Shown piece after piece: positions 7,263 through 14,831 of a stretch of DNA of 22,239 nucleotides. The notes under the pieces are model-generated. The model was not told the DNA's origin, searched no databases, and saw only the letters and a list, made by a program, of their open reading frames with translations. Every line of letters begins with the position of its first letter. The first letter of the stretch is position 1. The DNA lies in contig JAACDY010000053.1 in the NCBI GenBank assembly GCA_009936675.1, forward strand, positions 1 to 22,239, read 5' to 3'. Position numbers and translations under genes: made by a program. This DNA comes from Bacteroidota bacterium. Lineage in GTDB: Bacteria; Bacteroidota; Bacteroidia; Flavobacteriales; Flavobacteriaceae.

Positions 7263-9809
7263 ATGGATGATAACTTTTCACCTAGAGTAAAAGATGTAAT
7301 TTCCTACAGCAAAGAAGAAGCCCTTAGATTGGGTCATGGCTCCATAGGAACAGAACATCTGATGTTGGGGATATTGCGGGACGGGGAAGGTAAAGCGGTA
7401 TCAATTCTCAAATCTATTGAAGTCGACCTTGATGAATTAAGACGGAAGGTTGAAATACTCAACCCTGCAGTAATTGAAAATTCTGGGGTGATCAACAATA
7501 AGAAAAATCTACACCTTACACGTCAGGCCGAACGAGCACTTAAGACAACATTCTTAGAAGCTAAACTTTTTCAGAGTGATATCATTAACACTGCCCACCT
7601 GTTGCTGTGTATTCTAAGAAATGAAAATGACCCTACAACCAAGTTATTATTGAAGTTGAATATCGATTACGATATTGTCAAAGAACAATTCAAATTGATG
7701 ATCGCTAGTGACGACCAAAACTATATGGACATATCTTCCTCCTCTTTTCCAGAAGAAAAAGACGATGAAAATGAATCGGGAAAAGAGAATCCTTTTGTTC
7801 CTACCACCGAATCTAGGGTCAATGTCAAATCCAAAACACCCGTTTTAGACAATTTTGGACGAGATGTCACTGCATTGGCAGAAAAAAACAAATTGGATCC
7901 TGTGGTGGGTAGAGAAAAAGAAATCGAAAGGGTTTCACAAATCCTCAGCAGAAGAAAGAAAAACAATCCCCTGCTGATTGGTGAGCCTGGAGTAGGTAAA
8001 TCCGCTATTGCCGAAGGCTTAGCCTTGCGCATCATTCAGAAAAAAGTATCTAGAGTTCTCTATGGCAAACGCGTTGTTTCTCTTGACCTAGCCAGTTTAG
8101 TGGCGGGAACCAAATACAGAGGCCAATTCGAAGAACGCATGAAAGCGGTGATGAATGAATTGGAAAAAAATGACAACATCATCCTCTTTATTGATGAAAT
8201 TCACACCATAGTCGGTGCAGGGGGAGCCACTGGAAGCTTAGATGCTTCCAATATGTTCAAACCCGCATTAGCTCGTGGAGAAATTCAATGCATCGGTGCA
8301 ACTACCTTGGACGAGTATCGCCAAAATATTGAGAAAGACGGTGCACTTGAGAGACGTTTCCAAAAAGTTTTGATAGAAGAAACTACCGAGGAAGAAACCC
8401 TCGAGATATTGAGAAATATCAAGGACAAGTATGAGAACCATCACAACGTCATGTACACCGGTGAAGCTCTCAAAGCCTGTGCCGAATTGACTTCCAGATA
8501 CATGACCGACCGTTACCTTCCAGACAAGGCTATTGACGCCCTAGACGAAGCCGGTTCTAGAGTACACATCAACAATATGAACGTGCCCGACGAAATCATA
8601 AAACTTGAAGAGGAACTCGAAAAAGTAAAAGAATTAAAAAATTCTGTTGTCAAAAAACAAAAATACGAGGAAGCTGCCAAGCTCAGAGACGACGAGAAAA
8701 GGGTAGAAAGAACACTTCTCGAAGCCCAAGAGAGATGGCAAGAAGAATCAAAACTCAACAGGGTTACCGTTAATGATACCCATATTGCTGATGTAGTATC
8801 CATGATGACCAACATACCGGTCAACAAAATCGTCAAGAGCGAAAAAAATAAATTGGCGAACCTTACCGATATTATTGGCGAAAAAATCATTGGACAAAAA
8901 GAAGCTGTACAAAAAGTTGTCAAAGCCATTCAGCGAAACAGAGCAGGGCTCAAAGACCCGGATCGCCCCATAGGATCATTTATTTTCCTCGGACAAACCG
9001 GTGTTGGTAAAACACAACTGGCCAAAATTCTTGCCAAAGAAATTTTTGATTCCGAAGAAAACCTCATTCGCATTGACATGAGTGAGTACATGGAAAAATT
9101 TGCGATTTCTAGGTTGATCGGAGCACCTCCAGGCTATGTTGGATATGAGGAAGGCGGGCAATTGAGTGAAAAAGTAAGACGTCGCCCCTATTCTGTCATC
9201 TTGTTGGATGAAGTTGAGAAAGCTCATCCTGATGTATTTAATATGCTACTGCAAGTATTGGACGACGGATTCTTGACCGACAGCTTGGGAAGAAAAATCA
9301 ATTTCCAAAACACCATCATCATCATGACCTCCAACATTGGAGCCAGACAAGTCAAAGATTTTGGAAGCGGTGTAGGATTTGAAACCTCCAATATGAAATC
9401 TCAGGCCAGCGATATCGAAAAAAGTGTGATTCAGAACGCCTTAAAGAAAACTTTCGCACCCGAATTTTTGAATCGTATTGACGATATAGTCATCTTCAAT
9501 ACCCTTGAAAAGGAAGATATTGTAAAAATTGTCGATATCGAATTGGTCAAACTCACCAAAAGAGTTGAAAATCTTGGTTATAGCATTTCGCTCACAAAAG
9601 CTGCAAAGACTTTCCTAAGCGATAAGGGATTTGACAAAAAATATGGAGCACGACCCCTCAATAGAGCCATTCAGAAGTACATAGAGGATCTATTGGCCGA
9701 AAACGTTGTAAATAACAATATTGAGGAAGGAACACATATCACCCTTGATCATAAAAAAGGAGATGAAGAACTACATATCAAACCGGCCACTGAGGTCAAG
9801 GAAAAATAA
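7263..9809 (+). CDS. clpC: ATP-dependent Clp protease ATPase subunit ClpC
   Basis: An 848-residue Hsp100 unfoldase that feeds substrates to ClpP. The Clp N-domain repeats cover about residues 1-150, followed by an acidic, serine-rich linker (155-190). The first AAA+ module has Walker A GEPGVGKS (240-247) and Walker B ILFIDE (307-312). A UVR-type middle segment (KKQKYEEAAKLRDDE, about 464-478) marks ClpC over ClpA or ClpB. The second AAA+ module has GQTGVGKT (577-584) and VILLDE (645-650). The ClpP-contact loop is visible as VGF at 704-706, so interaction with ClpP is expected. Adaptor proteins are not encoded nearby. The ATG start follows a repeat-rich spacer, and a strong terminator lies 16 nt after the stop, so the gene is probably monocistronic. 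Confidence 0.97.
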   Translation: MDDNFSPRVKDVISYSKEEALRLGHGSIGTEHLMLGILRDGEGKAVSILKSIEVDLDELRRKVEILNPAVIENSGVINNKKNLHLTRQAERALKTTFLEAKLFQSDIINTAHLLLCILRNENDPTTKLLLKLNIDYDIVKEQFKLMIASDDQNYMDISSSSFPEEKDDENESGKENPFVPTTESRVNVKSKTPVLDNFGRDVTALAEKNKLDPVVGREKEIERVSQILSRRKKNNPLLIGEPGVGKSAIAEGLALRIIQKKVSRVLYGKRVVSLDLASLVAGTKYRGQFEERMKAVMNELEKNDNIILFIDEIHTIVGAGGATGSLDASNMFKPALARGEIQCIGATTLDEYRQNIEKDGALERRFQKVLIEETTEEETLEILRNIKDKYENHHNVMYTGEALKACAELTSRYMTDRYLPDKAIDALDEAGSRVHINNMNVPDEIIKLEEELEKVKELKNSVVKKQKYEEAAKLRDDEKRVERTLLEAQERWQEESKLNRVTVNDTHIADVVSMMTNIPVNKIVKSEKNKLANLTDIIGEKIIGQKEAVQKVVKAIQRNRAGLKDPDRPIGSFIFLGQTGVGKTQLAKILAKEIFDSEENLIRIDMSEYMEKFAISRLIGAPPGYVGYEEGGQLSEKVRRRPYSVILLDEVEKAHPDVFNMLLQVLDDGFLTDSLGRKINFQNTIIIMTSNIGARQVKDFGSGVGFETSNMKSQASDIEKSVIQNALKKTFAPEFLNRIDDIVIFNTLEKEDIVKIVDIELVKLTKRVENLGYSISLTKAAKTFLSDKGFDKKYGARPLNRAIQKYIEDLLAENVVNNNIEEGTHITLDHKKGDEELHIKPATEVKEK

Positions 9810-9825
9810 ATGATTATTCTATACC

Positions 9826-9859
9826 AAAGCCATCCAACGAATTGGATGGCTTTTTTTTT
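9826..9859 (+). terminator. Intrinsic terminator of clpC
   Basis: GCCATCCAA (9829-9837), loop CGAA and TTGGATGGC (9842-9850) form a perfect 9-bp stem, extended by AAA/TTT, and followed by nine T residues (9851-9859). It lies 16 nt after the clpC stop and insulates the thr operon from clpC transcription. Confidence 0.95.
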
Positions 9860-9913
9860 ACATACAATTCAAAACCAAAATTGTTTCCAAAAAATTTTAA
9901 AGCTGATGGTTTT

Positions 9914-9925
9914 GTAATATTTTTG
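9914..9925 (+). promoter_or_regulatory. Candidate promoter (-7 element) of the thr operon
   Basis: TATTTTTG (9918-9925) is an exact TAnnTTTG match, preceded by GTAA. The whole 12-mer GTAATATTTTTG recurs upstream of gcvT at 16522. It lies only 5 nt before the ATG of the leader ORF. No TTG occurs 17-23 nt upstream, so the -33 box is poor or degenerate. It is the only good -7 match between the clpC terminator and thrA. Confidence 0.5.
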
Positions 9926-9930
9926 CCTAC

Positions 9931-10050
9931 ATGTTGGATCATAACAATTTTATAAACACTCGTACTTCCTGTTTCAGGTCAAAAGTTATTGTTGTCAAAA
10001 CTTCTATTTCGACAATGACCACCCCTATGGGGGTAGTTCATCACATATAA
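9931..10050 (+). CDS. Putative thr operon leader peptide (39 aa)
   Basis: A short ORF starts with ATG at 9931 and ends with TAA at 10050, 113 nt before thrA. Its 39 residues include six Thr (10, 12, 24, 28, 30, 31), four Ile, three Met and five Val. The second half is the densest: KTSISTMTTPMGVV. Thr, Ile and Met all derive from the pathway that thrA feeds, so ribosome speed over these codons could report amino-acid supply, as in enterobacterial thrL. The segment 9989-10018 can form an 8-bp hairpin (two G-U pairs), and CCCC-TAT-GGGG (10022-10032) can form another, both inside the ORF. An internal start at the ATG at 10015 would give an 11-residue peptide. No SD sequence is present. Function is inferred from position and composition. 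Confidence 0.6.
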   Translation: MLDHNNFINTRTSCFRSKVIVVKTSISTMTTPMGVVHHI

Positions 10051-10163
10051 CGCTATGGCCAAATGTCCTCAAATCTTCGATTTAGATTCAAATCATTACA
10101 ATCATCTCAAATCAATTACCCCTAACACATCAAAGTGAAGGGTTAAACAGAAAAACATATAAA
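10051..10163 (+). promoter_or_regulatory. thrA 5' leader with a G-free, C-containing stretch
   Basis: Between the leader ORF and thrA there is no hairpin followed by a T run. Instead 10086-10134 is 49 nt with no G and 14 C, a composition typical of Rho-loading (rut) regions. TCAAATC occurs three times at exactly 19-nt intervals (10069, 10088, 10107). A small hairpin AAATC-TTC-GATTT (10071-10083) precedes it. A weak pairing of TTACCC with GGGTTAA (about 10116-10145) lies just before the thrA start. A role in regulating thrABC is inferred. Confidence 0.45.
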
Positions 10164-12611
10164 ATGAAAGTTTTAAAATTTGGAGGAACATCGGTAGCAA
10201 ACTCAGAAAGTCTATCTAGTGTTCTCAAAATTACTCAAAATCAACAAGGTCCTATTGCAGTAGTAGTCTCCGCTTTGGGAGGGATCACTGATCTGCTCAT
10301 GGAAATGCTTTCGTTGGCACAATCTGGTGACGACCATTACAAAGACAATCTTGCAGTAATTGAAAAACGTCATTTAGAAACCATCAAAAGTTGTGTACCC
10401 ATTCAACACCAAAGTGCCATCATCAGTTTTCTGAAAAAGCACCTTAATGAATTGGAATCTCGACTCGACGCTGTTCATCTTCTCGAAGAGGCAACCCCCA
10501 AAAACAACTCGACCATTTCCGCTTATGGGGAAATACTGTCGAGTAATATCATTCAGGAAATATTCAGTTTCAATAAAGTCAATTCTGTTCTTAAAGACAG
10601 TAGGGAACTGATCAAAACTTCATCCCATAACGGAAGAGAAGTAGTTGATCAGGAACTTACCAGTAAGCTCATTCAAGACTATTTCAAAAAAAACACCTCC
10701 GATGTGGTGTTGCTTCCTGGTTTTATCGCCAGCAATGCATCAGGAGAAACCACCACCTTGGGCAGAGGTGGGTCGGACTATTCCGCTGCCATCATTGCCA
10801 ATGCCACCGAATCAGAGGTGTTGGAAATTTGGACCGATGTTAGTGGGATGTACACCGCTCATCCCAAGATCGTAGCACAGGCCAAGCCCATTGAAAAATT
10901 GAGTTATTATGAGGCTATGGAACTCTCTCATTTTGGAGCCAAAGTGATTTACCCCCCTACCCTGCAGCCCATTATTGAGAAAAATATCCCCATTGTTATC
11001 AAAAACACTTTTGCTCCAAAAGACAAGGGTACACTCATTGATGATACTCCTGCAATTGAAAATGGCGAAATCGTCAAGGGAATCAGTCATATTGACAATG
11101 TAGCCTTAATCAATTTGGAAGGAAGTGGTATGATCGGAATTACTGGTTTTTCCAAAAGATTCTTTGAAGCTTTGTCCGATGAAAACATCAATGTGATTAT
11201 GATCACCCAAGCATCCTCCGAACACTCTATATGTATTGGAGTAAAAGAAGAGGAGGCCATGGCGGCCAAAAAGGTGATAGACGAGAAATTTGCCTTTGAA
11301 ATTTCCATCAATAAAGTTGCACCTGCTCAGATTGAAAAAAACATGGTCAATATCGCTGTAGTTGGTGAAAAAATGAAAGACCACCAAGGCATCAGCGGAA
11401 AACTATTCAGCAGTCTTGGAGCCAACAACATCAACATTAGGGCCATTGCTCAGGGAGCATCAGAAAGAAACATCTCTATCATTATCGATAAAACAAATGT
11501 CACCAAAGCCATCAATACCCTACACGAAAGTTTCTTTGAAGCCCAAATCAAAGAATTGAATCTTTTTGTCACGGGTGTAGGAAATGTTGGAAGTAAACTT
11601 TTAGAGCAAATCGAAAAGCAAACCGAATATTTAATTGAAAACCTAAGATTAAAAATTCGTGTCATTGCCGTATCCAATTCCAAAAAAATGATTTTGGGTG
11701 AAGATGCTTTAGATTTGACCCATTGGAAATCAAAATTGGAAGAAAGCCAAACCAAGGCCAGCAGAGACTTGTTTTTTAAGCATGCCAAAAAACTCAACTT
11801 ACGTAACAGTATTTTTGTGGACAACACAGCTAGCGAGATTATTGCCAAGGAATATGCCCGCTATTTAAATAATAATATTGGGGTTGTTACCTGTAACAAA
11901 ATTGCTGCAGCCGACGAACTAAACAACTACCTGAATCTCAAAAAGATTTCTAGAAAATTCGGAAGTCCATACCTGTTTGAAACCAATGTCGGTGCAGGAT
12001 TGCCCATCATTGACACGCTCAACAATCTCATTGCTTCTGGAGATCAAATCATCAGAATACAAGCGGTTTTATCTGGAAGTCTGAATTTTGTTTTCAACAA
12101 CCTTAAAAAAGGAGCCTCTTTCCACGATGTGGTATTGGAAGCACAACAAGAGGGTTATACTGAACCAGATCCCAAGATCGACCTCAGCGGTATTGATGTG
12201 GCTCGAAAGATTTTGATTTTGGCTCGCGAAAATGGAATGAAAATAGAATTGGAGGAAATTGAAAATGAATCCTTTTTACCCCAAGAATGTTTGGATACTC
12301 AAGACAACAAATCATTTTTTGAATCCCTAGTAAAACACAGTGGTCATTTTGAGAAAATGTTGGAAAATGCCCAAAAGGAAGGTGCCAAAATGAAATATGT
12401 TGCTCAACTAGAAGATGGGAAAGCCAAAGTGGGCATACAATTGGTCAAAGAAGGTCATGACTTTTACAATCTAGAAGGGAGTGACAACATCATCCTTTTC
12501 TATACCAATCGCTACAAAGAACAACCCCTTATTGTTAAGGGTGCAGGAGCAGGAGCCGATGTAACCGCCTCGGGTATTTTTGCCGACATCATCAGAATAG
12601 GAAAGCAGTAA
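10164..12611 (+). CDS. thrA: Bifunctional aspartate kinase / homoserine dehydrogenase I
   Basis: An 815-residue fusion enzyme carrying the first and third steps from aspartate to homoserine. The aspartokinase domain starts with KFGGTSV (5-11) and contains TTLGRGGSDYSA (197-208). Two ACT regulatory domains follow (about 310-455), which in homologues bind threonine. The homoserine dehydrogenase domain begins near 465 with the NAD(P) motif GVGNVG (471-476) and continues with the catalytic core around NVGAGLP and DLSGIDVARK. Length matches E. coli ThrA (about 820). It is first in thrABC, and the thrB start lies 1 nt after the stop, so translation is probably coupled. Expression is likely controlled by the leader upstream. 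It is placed as ThrA instead of MetL because of the adjacent thrB and thrC. Confidence 0.97.
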   Translation: MKVLKFGGTSVANSESLSSVLKITQNQQGPIAVVVSALGGITDLLMEMLSLAQSGDDHYKDNLAVIEKRHLETIKSCVPIQHQSAIISFLKKHLNELESRLDAVHLLEEATPKNNSTISAYGEILSSNIIQEIFSFNKVNSVLKDSRELIKTSSHNGREVVDQELTSKLIQDYFKKNTSDVVLLPGFIASNASGETTTLGRGGSDYSAAIIANATESEVLEIWTDVSGMYTAHPKIVAQAKPIEKLSYYEAMELSHFGAKVIYPPTLQPIIEKNIPIVIKNTFAPKDKGTLIDDTPAIENGEIVKGISHIDNVALINLEGSGMIGITGFSKRFFEALSDENINVIMITQASSEHSICIGVKEEEAMAAKKVIDEKFAFEISINKVAPAQIEKNMVNIAVVGEKMKDHQGISGKLFSSLGANNINIRAIAQGASERNISIIIDKTNVTKAINTLHESFFEAQIKELNLFVTGVGNVGSKLLEQIEKQTEYLIENLRLKIRVIAVSNSKKMILGEDALDLTHWKSKLEESQTKASRDLFFKHAKKLNLRNSIFVDNTASEIIAKEYARYLNNNIGVVTCNKIAAADELNNYLNLKKISRKFGSPYLFETNVGAGLPIIDTLNNLIASGDQIIRIQAVLSGSLNFVFNNLKKGASFHDVVLEAQQEGYTEPDPKIDLSGIDVARKILILARENGMKIELEEIENESFLPQECLDTQDNKSFFESLVKHSGHFEKMLENAQKEGAKMKYVAQLEDGKAKVGIQLVKEGHDFYNLEGSDNIILFYTNRYKEQPLIVKGAGAGADVTASGIFADIIRIGKQ

Positions 12612-12612
12612 A

Positions 12613-13539
12613 ATGGATCAAATTAAAATTTTTGCCCCCGCCAGTGTGGCCAACGTATCCTGTGGATTCGATGTATTGGGATTTTGTCTCGATCCGGTTG
12701 GTGACGAAATGCTCATTCGTAAAACAAACGCATCAGGGGTAAAAATCACCAAAATTGAAGGTCAAAACCTTCCTTTGGATGTAAAAAAAAATGTTGCAGG
12801 AGTAGCTGCCGAAGCACTGCTTAAAGCCCATCCCACACAATCGGGCTTTGAAATCGAAATCCACAAAAAAATCAAGGCAGGAAGTGGAATTGGGAGTAGT
12901 GCCGCCAGTGCTGCTGGAGCTGTTTTCGGCATCAATGAATTACTAGGTAAACCCTACACTGCCCACGAATTGATTGCTTTCGCTATGGAAGGCGAAGGAC
13001 TGGCAAGTGGCTCAGCCCATGCCGATAATGTAGCACCCGTACTAATGGGTGGGATCACTCTGGTCAGATCTATTAACCCCGTCGATGTCATCCAACTGCC
13101 AACCCCCAAAGCACTCACTGCTGTGATCTTACACCCCAAAATTGAATTAAAAACCATGCATGCACGTGAGATCATCAAAAAAAATGTGACCATGGAAAAA
13201 GCCATTCAACAATGGGGGAATTTAGGAGCCTTTGTTTCTGCCTTGTTCAATGAAGATTACGATTTAATGTCGAGAAGCCTAAAAGATGAAATTGTTGAGC
13301 CCATGCGATCCTTGCTCATCCCTGAGTTTGAATCACTCAAAAAAGCTTCCATAGACGCAGGAGCATTGGGTTTTGGTATTTCTGGTTCGGGTCCATCAGT
13401 CTATGCACTAACCAAGGGAATAGATAGTGCCCAAAAAATTTCTAATGCCATAAATAAAGTTATTTCTTCCATTGGTATAGATTTTGAGATACATATATCT
13501 AAAATCAATGAACAAGGAATAAAAATATTAACCAATTAA
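12613..13539 (+). CDS. thrB: Homoserine kinase
   Basis: A 308-residue GHMP-family kinase that phosphorylates homoserine to O-phosphohomoserine using ATP. The ATP-binding motif is GSGIGSSAASA at 90-100, in the form KAGSGIGSSAAS typical of ThrB. The N-terminal segment APASVANVSCGFDVLG is the usual substrate-side motif, and the C-terminal GFGISGSGPS is the third GHMP motif. Length is typical of the family. It is the middle gene of thrABC: it starts 1 nt after thrA, and its TAA shares one base with the thrC ATG (TAATG), a classic translational-coupling arrangement. Confidence 0.97.
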   Translation: MDQIKIFAPASVANVSCGFDVLGFCLDPVGDEMLIRKTNASGVKITKIEGQNLPLDVKKNVAGVAAEALLKAHPTQSGFEIEIHKKIKAGSGIGSSAASAAGAVFGINELLGKPYTAHELIAFAMEGEGLASGSAHADNVAPVLMGGITLVRSINPVDVIQLPTPKALTAVILHPKIELKTMHAREIIKKNVTMEKAIQQWGNLGAFVSALFNEDYDLMSRSLKDEIVEPMRSLLIPEFESLKKASIDAGALGFGISGSGPSVYALTKGIDSAQKISNAINKVISSIGIDFEIHISKINEQGIKILTN

Positions 13540-14831
13540 TGAAGTACTTCAGTCTTAACCACAACTCAAAAAGTACACTTTTTCACGATGCGGTAAAAAG
13601 AGGTTTAGCCCCGGACAGAGGACTATACTTCCCTGAAACCATACCTCAACTCCCTCAGAGTTTTTTTGACAATATCGAAAAAATGAGTATTCCTGAGATG
13701 GCCTATCGGGTGATAAAACCCTATGTAGGAAATCAAATATTGAAAGAAAAACTGATGGAAATTGTATCAGAAACATTGGATTTTGACTTTCCCATCATAG
13801 AAATCACCGACAATATTGCAGCCCTAGAATTGTTTCAAGGCCCAACCCTAGCGTTTAAAGATGTTGGAGCTCGATTTATGGCGCGTTCGTTGGGGCATCT
13901 CAATCAGGGCTCTAAAGACAAAATAACGGTCTTGGTTGCTACTTCTGGAGACACAGGAGGAGCGGTTGCAAATGGCTTTCTAGGCGTAGAAGGTGTCAAT
14001 GTAGTCATCTTATACCCCAAAGGAAAAGTCAGTGAAATTCAAGAAAAACAATTGACCACTCTAGGGCAAAACATCACCGCCCTTGAAGTTGACGGTGTAT
14101 TCGACGATTGTCAGGAAATGGTAAAAACCGCCTTTTTGGATACAGGTTTGTCCAGTATTAACCTCACCTCTGCCAACTCCATCAACGTAGCCCGCTGGCT
14201 ACCCCAAATGTTCTATTACTTTATTGCCTATAGAGCGCTAAAAAGCAAAAACAAAAAATTGGTGTTTTCAGTGCCCAGTGGAAACTTTGGAAATATCTGT
14301 GCTGGTATCATAGGACAGCAAATGGGATTGCCCATTGACCACTTTATCGCCAGCACCAATGTAAACGACGCTGTTCCTCGTTTTTTGGAAACAGGAACCT
14401 ACGATCCTATACCGACCATCCAAACCATCTCCAACGCCATGGATGTGGGCAACCCCAGTAACTTTGTCAGAATTCAAAAAATATTCAACAACGACGTTGT
14501 AAAAATGAAAAAAATCCTCTCTGGCTTTCGATACACCGATCAGCAGACTAAAAAAGCCTTAAAGGAAATTTACGACCTCAAAAGCTACATTGCCGATCCC
14601 CACGGTGCCGTTGGATATCTGGGACTTAAGGAATATTTAGAGCAACAAAATGAGGATTTTTATGGTGTATTTTTGGAAACCGCCCATCCGGTTAAATTTT
14701 TAGATTCCGTAAACAAAACCCTAAAATTGGAAGTCGAAATACCTGAAAGACTCAAGGATACCCTTTCAAAAGAAAAAACGAGTATTCCCATTAAAGATTA
14801 CAGTGAACTCAAATCTTATCTACTGAATTAA
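13539..14831 (+). CDS. thrC: Threonine synthase
   Basis: A 430-residue PLP enzyme that converts O-phosphohomoserine to threonine, the last step of the pathway. The N-terminal YFSLNHNS and PDRGLYFPE segments are characteristic. The PLP lysine is K107 in LAFKDVGARF, and the phosphate-binding region includes ATSGDTGGAV. Length matches the enterobacterial-type ThrC. The start overlaps the thrB stop by one base. It ends the operon: the last 12 nt overlap the 3' end of the convergent aminopeptidase gene, and no terminator hairpin is visible at this junction. Confidence 0.97.
   Translation: MKYFSLNHNSKSTLFHDAVKRGLAPDRGLYFPETIPQLPQSFFDNIEKMSIPEMAYRVIKPYVGNQILKEKLMEIVSETLDFDFPIIEITDNIAALELFQGPTLAFKDVGARFMARSLGHLNQGSKDKITVLVATSGDTGGAVANGFLGVEGVNVVILYPKGKVSEIQEKQLTTLGQNITALEVDGVFDDCQEMVKTAFLDTGLSSINLTSANSINVARWLPQMFYYFIAYRALKSKNKKLVFSVPSGNFGNICAGIIGQQMGLPIDHFIASTNVNDAVPRFLETGTYDPIPTIQTISNAMDVGNPSNFVRIQKIFNNDVVKMKKILSGFRYTDQQTKKALKEIYDLKSYIADPHGAVGYLGLKEYLEQQNEDFYGVFLETAHPVKFLDSVNKTLKLEVEIPERLKDTLSKEKTSIPIKDYSELKSYLLN

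Noticed and set aside
10055..10138. 27-codon ORF starting 5 nt after the thr leader stop
   Set aside because: It is not enriched in Thr, Ile or Met, is in a different frame, and its G-free composition is better read as a nucleic-acid feature. Kept as a possibility only if relatives conserve it.
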